The translations under genes were made by a program, and so were the position numbers. From Streptomyces sp. NBC_01428 (GTDB lineage Bacteria; Actinomycetota; Actinomycetes; Streptomycetales; Streptomycetaceae), in assembly GCF_036231965.1 (NCBI RefSeq), contig NZ_CP109499.1:3658001-3722000 (forward strand): 64,000 bases of DNA, given 5' to 3'. Positions 37,100 through 45,132 of the stretch are shown here, in pieces. Below the pieces are notes generated by a model. It did no database searches. It was not told the origin of the DNA and saw only the letters and a program-made list of their open reading frames with translations. Positions within the stretch are counted from its first letter, which is position 1. Every line of letters begins with the position of its first letter.

Positions 37100-38182
37100 T
37101 CAGTACCGCGCCGCGTCCGCCAGCAGCGGCGGGTACACCTGGCTCGGCCGGCCGTCCACGGTCGCGCCCGCGTACTTGAGCATCGCGCCGACCTGGTGGT
37201 TGAGGGCGTACGGGAAGTTCAGGGCCGGGGCCGACACCTCGTCGAGCCGGGCCGTCTGTTCCGGGGTGAGCCGCAGGTCGAGGCCCGCCAGGTTCGCCTC
37301 GAGGTGGTCCAGGGTGCGCGGGCCGATCAGCGTCGAGCTGACGCCCGGGCGGGCCTGCACCCACGCCAACGCCACCGCCGCCGATGTCGCGCCGGTCTCC
37401 TCCGCCACCGCGGCGAGGGCGTCGATCACCTCGAACTGGTCGTCGGTGGGACCGCCGAGCACGGCCGAACGCCGGGTGTCGGCCGGGGTGCGCCGGTCCC
37501 TGGTGTACTTCCCGGACAGGTAGCCGCTCTTCAGCGGGCTCCACGGCAGCAGGCCCATCCCCGCGTCCTCGGCCAGCGGAATCAGCTCGCCCTCGATGGT
37601 GCGCTCCAGCAGGGAGTACTCCATCTGCAGCGCGGTGACCGGGGTCCAGCCGCGCAGCAGTGCGGTGGTGTGGGCCTTGGCCGTGAACCAGGCCGGGGTG
37701 TCCGAGAAGCCGACGTAGCGGATCTTGCCCGCGGTGACGAGGTCGTCCAGGGTGCGCAGGGTCTCCTCGACCGGGGTGGACCAGTCGTGGTTGTGCAGCC
37801 AGTACAGGTCGACGTGGTCGGTGCGCAGCCGGCGCAGCGAGTCCTCCAGCTGACCGATGATCGCCTTGCGTCCCGCGCCCCCGCCGTTGGGGTCGCCGAG
37901 GTGGAGGTTGCCGAAGAACTTGGTGGCCAGCACCAGCCGGTCGCGCAGGCCGGGGCGGGCGGCGAGGAAGTCGCCGAGGATCGCCTCGGAGTGGCCGTTC
38001 GTATAGAAGTTGGCGGTGTCGACGAAGTTGCCGCCGCGGTCGAGGTAGCCCTGGAGGATCTTCTCGGACTCCTCGACCCCGCAGCCGAAGCCGCCGTCCT
38101 CGCCGAAGTTCATCGCGCCGAGGCAGAAGGGGCTCACCTTGAGGCCGGAGCGGCCGAGGCTGACGTACGAGTCGAGTGCCAT
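37100..38182 (-). CDS. Aldo/keto reductase
   Basis: 360 residues from ATG 38182, with AGGGAGC 5 nt upstream. A TIM-barrel NADPH-dependent oxidoreductase. The catalytic tetrad is visible as Asp and Tyr in FVDTANFYTNGHSE, Lys in VLATKFFG and His in LYWLHNHDW. The cofactor segment is VSSTLIGPRTLDHLEANL. It belongs to the YajO/YghZ-like branch by size. The substrate is unknown. It is divergent from an AraC gene across 158 bp that contains several GATCG-type half-sites, and is probably controlled by that regulator. Confidence 0.92.
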   Translation of the reverse strand: MALDSYVSLGRSGLKVSPFCLGAMNFGEDGGFGCGVEESEKILQGYLDRGGNFVDTANFYTNGHSEAILGDFLAARPGLRDRLVLATKFFGNLHLGDPNGGGAGRKAIIGQLEDSLRRLRTDHVDLYWLHNHDWSTPVEETLRTLDDLVTAGKIRYVGFSDTPAWFTAKAHTTALLRGWTPVTALQMEYSLLERTIEGELIPLAEDAGMGLLPWSPLKSGYLSGKYTRDRRTPADTRRSAVLGGPTDDQFEVIDALAAVAEETGATSAAVALAWVQARPGVSSTLIGPRTLDHLEANLAGLDLRLTPEQTARLDEVSAPALNFPYALNHQVGAMLKYAGATVDGRPSQVYPPLLADAARY

Positions 38183-38340
38183 GGAATGCTCCCTGGAAGA
38201 GTGGGTGGGAATCCGGCTCTTCGAGCAAACCACTGTGAGCTGTGCGATCGTTAGGGCGATCCGACCGGCCTCTTGCACGATCCTGCCCGATCGGCCGGAA
38301 TCGGCGTTGCCGCCCGCCGGCTCGGGTGTTTGGATCGAAC

Positions 38341-39522
38341 GTGTACCCAGACGAACCCCTCCGGACGCTCGCCCCGCCGGACGCCGGGCCCGGTTCCCCA
38401 CACCCGTCCGGCGGCCGCCCCGTTTCCCCGGACGGCCTGCGGACGCTGCGGGACCTCATCCTGCGGCACGTCGACGGAGCCGGGCCGGCGCCCTACGGGA
38501 TCATGCTGTCCCGCGTGGACCACCCCTCCGCCCCGACGTCGAGCATCGCCGACCCGGTGCTCGCGGTGGTCGCGCAGGGCGCGAAGCGGCTGACGCTCGG
38601 CGACCGGATCCACGACTACGGCGCGGGCCAGTACCTGGTCGTCTCGGTGGACCTGCCGGTGACCGGCCACTACACGCGGGCCTCCCCCGAGGAGCCGTTC
38701 CTCGCCTTCGGGCTCACCCTGAGGCCCCCGGACATCGCCTCGCTTCTCCTCGCCGAGGCCGGGGCGGGAACGGGAGCCGGGGCAGCACCGGGAACAGGAG
38801 CCGCGGCGGGACCAGGAGCCGGAACGGGGACAGGAGCCGGGGAGCGGGCCGGTGCAAAAGCGGCCCGGTCGGGTGCGGCCGGCCGCACAGGCACCCGTCC
38901 CCCACGTCCCCCCTCCTCCCGTCCCCCGCGTCCCCCCTCCTCCCGCACCGCCCCGCCCGGCCTCGCCGTCAGTGACGCCTCGCCGGACCTGCTGGACGCG
39001 GTGGTGCGTCTGGTCCGGCTGCTGGACCGGCCCGCCGACCTGCCGATCCTCGCGCCGATGATCGAACGGGAGATCCTGTGGCGGCTGGTCACCGGTGAGC
39101 AGGGTGCGCTGGTCCGCCAGATCGGCCTGGCCGACAGCCGGCTGCGGCACATCAGCCGGGCCGTCCGCTGGATCAGGGAGCACCACGCGCAGACGTTGCG
39201 GGTGGAGGACCTGGCCCGGCTGGCCGGGATGAGCGCCTCGCCGTTCCACCGGCACTTCCGCGCGGTGACGGCGATGACTCCGATCCAGTTCCAGAAACGG
39301 ATCCGGTTGCAGGAGGCCCGGCTGCGGCTGATGAGCAGCACGGACGACGTGGCGGGCGTCGGGTTCGCGGTCGGCTACGACAGCGCGTCCCAGTTCAGCC
39401 GCGAGTACCGACGGCAGTTCGGCAGCCCGCCGGGCCAGGACGCCGCCCGCCTCCGCGGACAGGCCGCCACCGGCACGGGGCGGTCCGAGCGGCGCGACGA
39501 CGTGCGGTCCCCGTCCCTCTAG
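38341..39522 (+). CDS. AraC-family regulator with low-complexity linker
   Basis: 393 residues from GTG 38341. The N-terminal AraC_N-type cupin domain (about 35-135) reads VVAQGAKRLTLGDRIHDYGAGQYLVVSVDLPV. Two HTH motifs form the C-terminal domain, with LRVEDLARLAGMSASPFHRHFRAVTAMTPIQF and VAGVGFAVGYDSASQFSREYRRQFG. Between them lies a linker of about 80 residues, first Gly/Ala/Thr repeats then Pro/Arg/Ser repeats, which is unusual: related regulators are about 300 residues. The N-terminal domain should still be continuous across it. It probably controls the divergent aldo/keto reductase. Residues before GTG 38341 belong to the intergenic region. Confidence 0.88.
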   Translation: MYPDEPLRTLAPPDAGPGSPHPSGGRPVSPDGLRTLRDLILRHVDGAGPAPYGIMLSRVDHPSAPTSSIADPVLAVVAQGAKRLTLGDRIHDYGAGQYLVVSVDLPVTGHYTRASPEEPFLAFGLTLRPPDIASLLLAEAGAGTGAGAAPGTGAAAGPGAGTGTGAGERAGAKAARSGAAGRTGTRPPRPPSSRPPRPPSSRTAPPGLAVSDASPDLLDAVVRLVRLLDRPADLPILAPMIEREILWRLVTGEQGALVRQIGLADSRLRHISRAVRWIREHHAQTLRVEDLARLAGMSASPFHRHFRAVTAMTPIQFQKRIRLQEARLRLMSSTDDVAGVGFAVGYDSASQFSREYRRQFGSPPGQDAARLRGQAATGTGRSERRDDVRSPSL

Positions 39523-39582
39523 GCCGCCGGGCGGGACACCCGCCGCGTCCCGGGGTGGTACCGCCACGCGTAGGCAGCGCGA

Positions 39583-39618
39583 GGGCGCCGATCCGGTCGT
39601 ACGACCGGATCGGCGCCC
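39583..39618. terminator. Bidirectional terminator between the AraC and ADH genes
   Basis: A 36-bp perfect palindrome, with left arm GGGCGCCGATCCGGTCGT. It lies 60 nt after the AraC stop and 76 nt after the ADH stop. Confidence 0.88.
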
Positions 39619-39694
39619 AGGCTGACGGGGGTCAGGAACGGCGGCGGGCCCCAGCGGGCTCGCCGGGCTCCGCGGACGCGGCTGGAGGACGCGG

Positions 39695-40735
39695 CTAGAT
39701 GGTGGCCGTGTCGATCACGAAGCGGTAGCGGACGTCGCTCGCCAGCACCCGCTCGTACGCCTCGTTGATCTCGGACGCGGCGATCAGTTCGATCTCCGCG
39801 CCGAAGCCGTGCTCGGCGCAGAAGTCCAGCATCTCCTGGGTCTCCTGGATGCCGCCGATGCCGGAGCCCGCGAGGGTCTTGCGGCCGCCGATCACGGAGA
39901 ACAGGTTGAGCCGGACCGGCTCCTCCGGCGCGCCCACGTTCACGAAGGCGCCGTCCGTGCGCAGCAGGGACAGGTAGGCGTCCAGGTCCAGCGGCGCGGA
40001 GACGGTGGAGAGGATCACGTCGAAGGTGCCGCGCAGCTCCTCGAAGGTCTTCGGGTCGCTGGTCGCGTAGTAGTGGTCGGCGCCCAGCTTCAGGCCGTCG
40101 TCCTTCTTGCGCAGCGACTGGGAGAGGACCGTGACCTCGGCGCCGAGCGCGTGCCCGATCTTGACGCCCATGTGGCCGAGACCGCCCATGCCGAGGACGG
40201 CGACCTTCTTGCCGGGGCCCGCGTTCCAGTGCTTGAGCGGGGAGTACGTGGTGATGCCGGCGCAGAGCAGCGGCGCGGCCACGTCGAGGGAGATGCCCTC
40301 GGGGATGTGCAGGGTGTACTTCTCGTCGACGACGATCTTCTCGGAGTAGCCGCCGTAGGTGGGCGCGCCGTCCTTGCCGACGGCGTTGTACGTGCCGACG
40401 TTGCCCTTGAGGCAGTACTGCTCCAGGCCCGCCTCGCAGTTCTCGCACTCACGGCAGGAGTCGACCATGCAGCCGACGCCGACCCGGTCGCCGACCTTGA
40501 ACTTGGTCACGCCGGAGCCGATCTCGGAGACGATGCCGGCGATCTCGTGGCCGGGGACCATCGGGAAGATGGCCTCGCCCCAGCCCTCACGGGCCTGGTG
40601 GATGTCGGAGTGGCAGATGCCGGCGAACTTGATGTCGATCAGGACGTCGTGCTCGCCCACCTCGCGACGCTCGATGGTGGTGCGCTCCAGCGGAGCCTTG
40701 GCGGCGGGAGCGGCGTACGCAGCGACTGTGGTCAT
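39695..40735 (-). CDS. Zinc-dependent NAD(P) alcohol dehydrogenase (cinnamyl-ADH-like)
   Basis: 346 residues from ATG 40735, with GAGGAG 8 nt upstream. A medium-chain dehydrogenase. The catalytic zinc ligands are in GICHSDIH and PGHEIAG. The structural zinc loop is [15 protein letters not shown]. The Rossmann motif is [12 protein letters not shown]. It resembles the YahK/cinnamyl alcohol dehydrogenase branch that reduces aldehydes. It is divergent from an XRE/MmyB-like regulator across 181 bp, with a 28-bp inverted repeat (40791-40818) between them. Such regulators often control the neighbouring dehydrogenase. Confidence 0.94.
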   Translation of the reverse strand: MTTVAAYAAPAAKAPLERTTIERREVGEHDVLIDIKFAGICHSDIHQAREGWGEAIFPMVPGHEIAGIVSEIGSGVTKFKVGDRVGVGCMVDSCRECENCEAGLEQYCLKGNVGTYNAVGKDGAPTYGGYSEKIVVDEKYTLHIPEGISLDVAAPLLCAGITTYSPLKHWNAGPGKKVAVLGMGGLGHMGVKIGHALGAEVTVLSQSLRKKDDGLKLGADHYYATSDPKTFEELRGTFDVILSTVSAPLDLDAYLSLLRTDGAFVNVGAPEEPVRLNLFSVIGGRKTLAGSGIGGIQETQEMLDFCAEHGFGAEIELIAASEINEAYERVLASDVRYRFVIDTATI

Positions 40736-40790
40736 GCCGGGGTTCTCCTCGGGAGTGGTCTGTACGGTGCCCGGCTGTCCGGTTCCTTGC

Positions 40791-40818
40791 ATCGGGCACG
40801 GCTTCTAGCGTGCCCGAT
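40791..40818. promoter_or_regulatory. Inverted repeat, candidate operator between ADH and XRE genes
   Basis: ATCGGGCACG and CGTGCCCGAT are exact complements (10-bp arms) separated by 8 bp. The arms are about two helical turns apart, the geometry of a dimeric repressor site. It lies 56 nt upstream of the ADH ATG. Confidence 0.55.
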
Positions 40819-40916
40819 CTCGCGGGATTCACCCAGGTCACGGCTCTGCGTACGTTCGCTGGTCCTACTACTGGCGGGGTCAGGCTCCTCGGCGTACGAC
40901 CGGGAATACTGGACGT

Positions 40917-41831
40917 ATGGATGAACAGCCCTCTGTGGGGTCCGCCGGTGAGGCGGGCCTGCCGCTGGACCGACGTGCCGAACTCAGCGAGTTCCTGCGC
41001 ACCCGCCGGGCCCGGCTGAAGCCCCAGGACGTCGGGATGCCGGACTTCGGGCGGCACCGCCGGGTGCCCGGGCTGCGCCGCGAGGAGCTGGCGCAGCTCG
41101 CCGGGGTGTCCGTGGCCTACTACACGCGCCTGGAACAGGGCAACGGACGGAACGTGTCGGCGGAGGTGCTGGACGCGATCGCGCGGGCGCTGCGCCTGTC
41201 GGACGCCGAGCACAACCATCTGACGCACCTCGCGAAGCCCAAGCAGCACAAGAAGAAGCAGACCGCGCGAACGCAGCAGGTGCGGGGCGCGCTGCGTCAG
41301 CTGCTGGACACGATGGACGGCGTTCCCGCGTACATCACCGGGCGGCGGTCGGACCTGCTGTGCTGGAACCGGATGGCGGCCGCCGTGTTCGGCGACTGGT
41401 CGGAGCTGCCGCCGCAGGAGCGGAACTGGGCGCGGATGGTGTTCCTGCGGCCCGAGTACCGCGAGCTGTACGTGGAGTGGGAGCAGAAGGCGATCGACAT
41501 CGTCTGTCATCTGCGGATGGACGCGGGCTGCCATCCCGACGATCCGCGGCTGTCGGCGCTGGTCGGTGAGCTGTCGGTGAAGAGCGAGGACTTCCGTCGG
41601 CTGTGGGCGACGCACGACGTGAAGGAGAAGAGCCACGGGGTGAAGCTGCTGCGGCATCCGCTGGTGGGCGATCTCGCTCTGCAGTACGAGTCGTTCCGGC
41701 TGGTGGACGACGCCGAGCTGGCCCTCGTCACGTACCACGCGGAGCCGGGGTCCCCGTCGGCCGAGGCGCTGCGGCTGCTGGCGTCCTGGGGCACGGACGC
41801 GACCCGCGCGGGCGCCTCCTCACCCCAGTAG
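40917..41831 (+). CDS. XRE-family regulator with MmyB-like ligand domain
   Basis: 304 residues. The HTH at about 40-90 contains RRVPGLRREELAQLAGVSVAYYTRLEQG, the standard XRE pattern of this family. The C-terminal half has the MmyB-like ligand-binding segments WNRMAAAVFGDW, RNWARMVFLRPEYRELY and VKLLRHPLVGDL, thought to bind a small hydrophobic ligand. The AATACT box lies 6 nt before the ATG and no Shine-Dalgarno is seen, so it may be leaderless. Divergent from the alcohol dehydrogenase; likely a repressor of it and of itself. Confidence 0.93.
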   Translation: MDEQPSVGSAGEAGLPLDRRAELSEFLRTRRARLKPQDVGMPDFGRHRRVPGLRREELAQLAGVSVAYYTRLEQGNGRNVSAEVLDAIARALRLSDAEHNHLTHLAKPKQHKKKQTARTQQVRGALRQLLDTMDGVPAYITGRRSDLLCWNRMAAAVFGDWSELPPQERNWARMVFLRPEYRELYVEWEQKAIDIVCHLRMDAGCHPDDPRLSALVGELSVKSEDFRRLWATHDVKEKSHGVKLLRHPLVGDLALQYESFRLVDDAELALVTYHAEPGSPSAEALRLLASWGTDATRAGASSPQ

Positions 41832-41898
41832 GCCCACCCCAGGAGGCCGACCCCAGCAGGGCGGCGGGCCGACGGCCTGTCGCCCCGGCTCCGCGCGG

Positions 41899-42669
41899 TC
41901 ACGGCTGGTACGGCGGTGCGGCACCCCACGTCCACTTCGGCACGGGCTGCTCTCCGGGCGCGCTCGCGTCCGGGGCGGAGAACAGGACGGCCAGCCGCGT
42001 GCCCCACTCCACATAGGCGAGGAAGGCGGAGCGGAACTCGGCGTCGGTGGGCAGCCCGGCGTCGTCGGCCGCGTCCTGGATGAGGTTGACCCAGCGGCGG
42101 CGCTGGACCTCGGTGATACCCCGGCCCATGTGCTTGGCGACCATGTGGCCGTGCCCGCCCTGGGTGTCGGAGTAGTCCGTGGGGCCGCCGAAGACCTCGC
42201 CGAGCCAGGCGGCGACGTGGGCGGCGTGCTCGGGCGCGAGGTCGGCGAAGAGGGGTGCGAGGAGGTCGTCCTTGAGGACCTTGTCGTAGAACACCTCGGT
42301 GAGGCGGGTGAAGGCCTCGGTGCCGCCGGCCCAGGCGTACAGCGTGGGGACGGCGGCGCCCTCGCCGCGTACGGCCGTCGGCTTGTAGTGGCGCATCTCC
42401 TCGATGTCGCCGACGTAGGGCCGGATCTCGGCGAGGAAGTCCTGGAAGCGGTCGGACTGCCGGAAGCCCTCCAGGTGGGCCTCCGTCGACGTCCAGGTGA
42501 TCCGCAGGATGAAGTTCTCGAAGTTGTCCTCGCAGCGCGCGAGTTCGTAGTCCACGCACTCGGGGGCGGCGGCGAGCTGGACCGCGGCACGGGTGTAGGC
42601 GGCCAGGAACGGGCCCGACTGGTCCTCGGGGATCCGGTAGCGGATGTATTCGACTGTCGAAACGGTCAT
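41899..42669 (-). CDS. Fusion of an antibiotic-biosynthesis-monooxygenase domain and a group II truncated haemoglobin
   Basis: 256 residues from ATG 42669. The N-terminal part (about 1-100) is an ABM-like dimeric alpha/beta barrel (VEYIRYRIPEDQSGPFLAAY ... FILRITWTSTEAHLEGFR). The C-terminal part (about 115-240) is a group II truncated haemoglobin: LTEVFYDKVLKDDLLAPLFA, then GGHGHMVAKHMGRGIT with the proximal-histidine region, and RRWVNLIQDAADDAGLP. Group II globins handle oxygen, NO or peroxide. The ABM domain may feed or receive a substrate at the haem. It has its own start 15 nt from a large hairpin that ends the ABC exporter operon upstream. Fusions of this kind occur in actinomycetes. 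Confidence 0.9.
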   Translation of the reverse strand: MTVSTVEYIRYRIPEDQSGPFLAAYTRAAVQLAAAPECVDYELARCEDNFENFILRITWTSTEAHLEGFRQSDRFQDFLAEIRPYVGDIEEMRHYKPTAVRGEGAAVPTLYAWAGGTEAFTRLTEVFYDKVLKDDLLAPLFADLAPEHAAHVAAWLGEVFGGPTDYSDTQGGHGHMVAKHMGRGITEVQRRRWVNLIQDAADDAGLPTDAEFRSAFLAYVEWGTRLAVLFSAPDASAPGEQPVPKWTWGAAPPYQP

Positions 42670-42683
42670 GCCCCACAGAAGCA

Positions 42684-42724
42684 CGAACGGGTCGTCGGAA
42701 GCCCGCCTTCCGGCGACCCGTTCG
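42684..42724 (-). terminator. Terminator of the MacB-like ABC operon, upstream of the globin gene
   Basis: Eighteen-base arms with one G-T wobble (left arm starts CGAACGGGTCGTCGGAAG) around CCCGC, 26 nt after the ATPase stop. It ends only 15 nt before the globin ATG, so the globin start or its short leader is embedded beside it. Confidence 0.75.
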
Positions 42725-42749
42725 CTGCGGGCACATCGCTGTGCCTTCG

Positions 42750-43433
42750 CTACGCCTTCGCGTTCTCCTTGACGGTGATCCGCCCCTTGCGGATCGTCGC
42801 GACGCGCGGGGCCTTCTTCGCGATCGAGGAGTCGTGGGTGACCATGATGAACGTCAGCCCGTGCTCCTTCCACATGGCTTCGAGCACGTCCATGATCTCG
42901 TCGCGCATGGACTCGTCGAGGTTGCCGGTGGGCTCGTCGGCGAGCAGCACCTTGGGCTGCTTGACGAGGGCGCGGGCGATCGCCACGCGCTGCTGCTGGC
43001 CGCCCGACAGTTCGGCGGGCAGGTGGCCGAGCCGCTCGGCGAGCCCCACCGACTCCAGTGCGGCGGCGGCGCGTGCACGCCGTTCCTTCGTCTTGACGCC
43101 GAGCGGTACGAGCGCGGTCTCGACGTTCTCCTGGGCGGTGAGCGTGGGGATCAGGTTGAAGCTCTGGAAGACGAACCCGATGTTCTCGCTGCGCACCCGG
43201 GTGAGCTTGGCCTCGGACAGCTTCGCCATGTCCGTGCCGTCGAGTTCTATGCTCCCGGCGGTGGGGCGGTCGAGTCCGCCGAGCATCTGGAGGAGCGTGG
43301 ACTTCCCGCCGCCGGTGGGGCCCTGGATGACGAGCCGGTCGCCGTCCCCGATCGTGAGGTCGATTCCGGCGAGTGCGTCGATGGTCTCCTTGCCCCGCGT
43401 ATAGCGCTTGGTGACGCCTCTGAGTTCGTACAT
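42750..43433 (-). CDS. ABC transporter ATPase, MacB/LolD type
   Basis: 227 residues. Walker A is QGPTGGGKST, the signature is LSGGQQQRVAIARAL and Walker B is VLLADEPTGNLDE. The size and the LIPTLTAQENVETAL stretch are typical of ATPases that pair with FtsX-like permeases. ATG with AGGAG 7 nt upstream. It follows the permease gene (stop to start 35 bp) in one operon. It powers export, or mechanotransmission through the permease. Confidence 0.95.
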   Translation of the reverse strand: MYELRGVTKRYTRGKETIDALAGIDLTIGDGDRLVIQGPTGGGKSTLLQMLGGLDRPTAGSIELDGTDMAKLSEAKLTRVRSENIGFVFQSFNLIPTLTAQENVETALVPLGVKTKERRARAAAALESVGLAERLGHLPAELSGGQQQRVAIARALVKQPKVLLADEPTGNLDESMRDEIMDVLEAMWKEHGLTFIMVTHDSSIAKKAPRVATIRKGRITVKENAKA

Positions 43434-43468
43434 GGTGCAACTCCTGGGATACGTGAGTACGGCGGGGC

Positions 43469-44950
43469 TTATTCGACGCGGCGCAGGGCGTCCGCGGGGC
43501 GCAGCCGGGAGGCGCGCCAGCCGCCGAAGGCGCCGGCGATCAGACCGCCGGCGACGGCCAGGGCGACCGCGACGACGATCGTGTTGACGCTGACGGGCGC
43601 GGTGAGCGCGACGTCGAGGGCCTTGGACGCGGTCTGCCGGCCCGGGCCGCCGAAGCCACCGCCGCCGCCCCCTCCGAAGCCGCCGCCTCCTCCGCCGCCG
43701 AAGCCGCCTCCGCCGCCCGTGCTCCCCAGCTGTGCCTGGAGGTTGGGGCTGATCTCGGTGACGACGTAGGCGCCCGCGAGACCGAGGGCGATGCCGAGGA
43801 CGCCGCCGACGAGGCCGTTGACGACGGCCTCACCGACGACCTGGCGGGTGACGCGGCTCGACTTCCAGCCGAGCGCCTTGAGGGTGCCGAACTCGCGCAC
43901 GCGGCGGGAGACCGCGGAGGAGGTGAGCAGTCCCGCGACCAGGAACGCGGCCACGAGCACCGCGATCGAGAGCCACTTGCCGACGTTCGAGGCGAGGTCG
44001 GAGGCCGTGGACAGCGAGCCGGAGACGGTGTCCGCGAGGTCGGCGGAGGTGGTGACCGTGGTGCCCGAGATGTTCTTCTGGATGGTGCTCTTGACGCCGG
44101 AGATCTGCTGCGAGTCCGAGGCCTTGACGTAGATCGTCGTGACCTTGTTCTTGGAGTCGCTGAGCGTCTGCGCCTGCTGGAGCGGCATGTACAGGTTGGC
44201 GGCCGCGTCACCGCTGTCCGGCGTCGCGATGCCGATGATCGTGTACTTGACGCTCTTGACGGTGACGGTCCCGCCGACCTTGAGCTTCTTCTCCTTGGCG
44301 TAGGAGGTGTCCGCGACGACGACCTTGGCGTTCGTCTCGGAGGTCTTGAACGTACGGCCGCTGGTGATCTTCGACGAGGTCAGCGGGCCCAGGGCGGGCT
44401 TGGTGACGTCGGTGCCGTAGACCGAGTAGTTGTTGACGTCGAAGTCGGCTCCGCCGCCCTTGACGGTGCCCTGCGGCGAGGGCTGGGCGCCGCCGCGCCG
44501 GTTGCCGCCCTGCTGACCGGGGGCCTGCTGGAACTGACCGCGCGTGAACTGGCCGTTGACCCGGATGACCTGGAGGCTCAGCCCGCCGACGGCGTCCGCC
44601 ACGCCCTGCTGGGTGTCGACCTTGGCGACGGTCGAGGAGGCGAGGGTCTGGAAGCCCTGGACCATGACGCGGTCGCTGCTCTGCTTCTTGTCGGAGCCGT
44701 TGTCGTTCGCGTCGAAGTTGAAGCGAGGGCGCTGGCTGGTGCCGGTGGCCGGTTCGGCCGCCTTGGTGACCGTCATGTCGGTCCCCAGCCCGTACAGCGA
44801 CTGGAGGACCTTGCCCTGGGCCTTCTCCATGCCCGAGGAGACGGAGCTGACCACGATGACCAGGGCGATGCCCAGGGCGAGCCCGGAGGCGACGACGAGG
44901 GCCGCCTTTCTGCGGCGGCGCAGTTCGCGCCTCAGGTAGGTGAAGAACAT
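43469..44950 (-). CDS. ABC permease, MacB/FtsX type, with Gly-rich insert
   Basis: 493 residues. One helix near the N-terminus (AALVVASGLALGIALVIVVSSVSSG) is followed by a large extracytoplasmic domain of about 250 residues (rich in Thr, Val, Asp, Lys), then three C-terminal helices with the FtsX motif LLTSSAVSRRVREFGTLKALGWKSSRV. Between helices 2-3 and the last is an extracellular loop made largely of glycine and phenylalanine (repeat of GGGGGGGFGG, about residues 405-432), unusual for this family. TAGCTT lies 6 nt before the ATG and no good Shine-Dalgarno is seen, so it may be leaderless. It probably exports a peptide, lipoprotein or antibiotic; the substrate is unknown. Confidence 0.9.
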   Translation of the reverse strand: MFFTYLRRELRRRRKAALVVASGLALGIALVIVVSSVSSGMEKAQGKVLQSLYGLGTDMTVTKAAEPATGTSQRPRFNFDANDNGSDKKQSSDRVMVQGFQTLASSTVAKVDTQQGVADAVGGLSLQVIRVNGQFTRGQFQQAPGQQGGNRRGGAQPSPQGTVKGGGADFDVNNYSVYGTDVTKPALGPLTSSKITSGRTFKTSETNAKVVVADTSYAKEKKLKVGGTVTVKSVKYTIIGIATPDSGDAAANLYMPLQQAQTLSDSKNKVTTIYVKASDSQQISGVKSTIQKNISGTTVTTSADLADTVSGSLSTASDLASNVGKWLSIAVLVAAFLVAGLLTSSAVSRRVREFGTLKALGWKSSRVTRQVVGEAVVNGLVGGVLGIALGLAGAYVVTEISPNLQAQLGSTGGGGGFGGGGGGGFGGGGGGGFGGPGRQTASKALDVALTAPVSVNTIVVAVALAVAGGLIAGAFGGWRASRLRPADALRRVE

Positions 44951-45038
44951 GGCCGCAAGCTAGGTACGGCGCGTGATGAAGGGATAAGGCCGAAATAAAA
45001 GAACGATGAGAAGGCTGTGGCCGAGCCCGGAAACCTTT

Positions 45039-45083
45039 GAGAACGCCGATGCGGCGGAACCGTCGAGAACGCCGATGCGGCGG
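45039..45083. repeat. Duplicated arm of the L,D-transpeptidase terminator
   Basis: The 19-mer GAGAACGCCGATGCGGCGG occurs at 45039-45057 and 45065-45083, a 26-bp period. The second copy is the left arm of the stem-loop at 45069-45115; the first is a spare arm that could pair with the same partner. Confidence 0.7.
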
Positions 45084-45115
45084 CGACCCCGTGGGGGTCG
45101 CCGCCGCATCGGCGT
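45069..45115 (-). terminator. Very strong terminator after the L,D-transpeptidase gene
   Basis: A perfect 22-bp stem with a GTG loop (47 nt overall), 18 nt after the transpeptidase stop on the minus strand. It also shields the ABC permease gene from read-through. Confidence 0.88.
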
Positions 45116-45132
45116 GTGCTGTGCGAGCGGGA

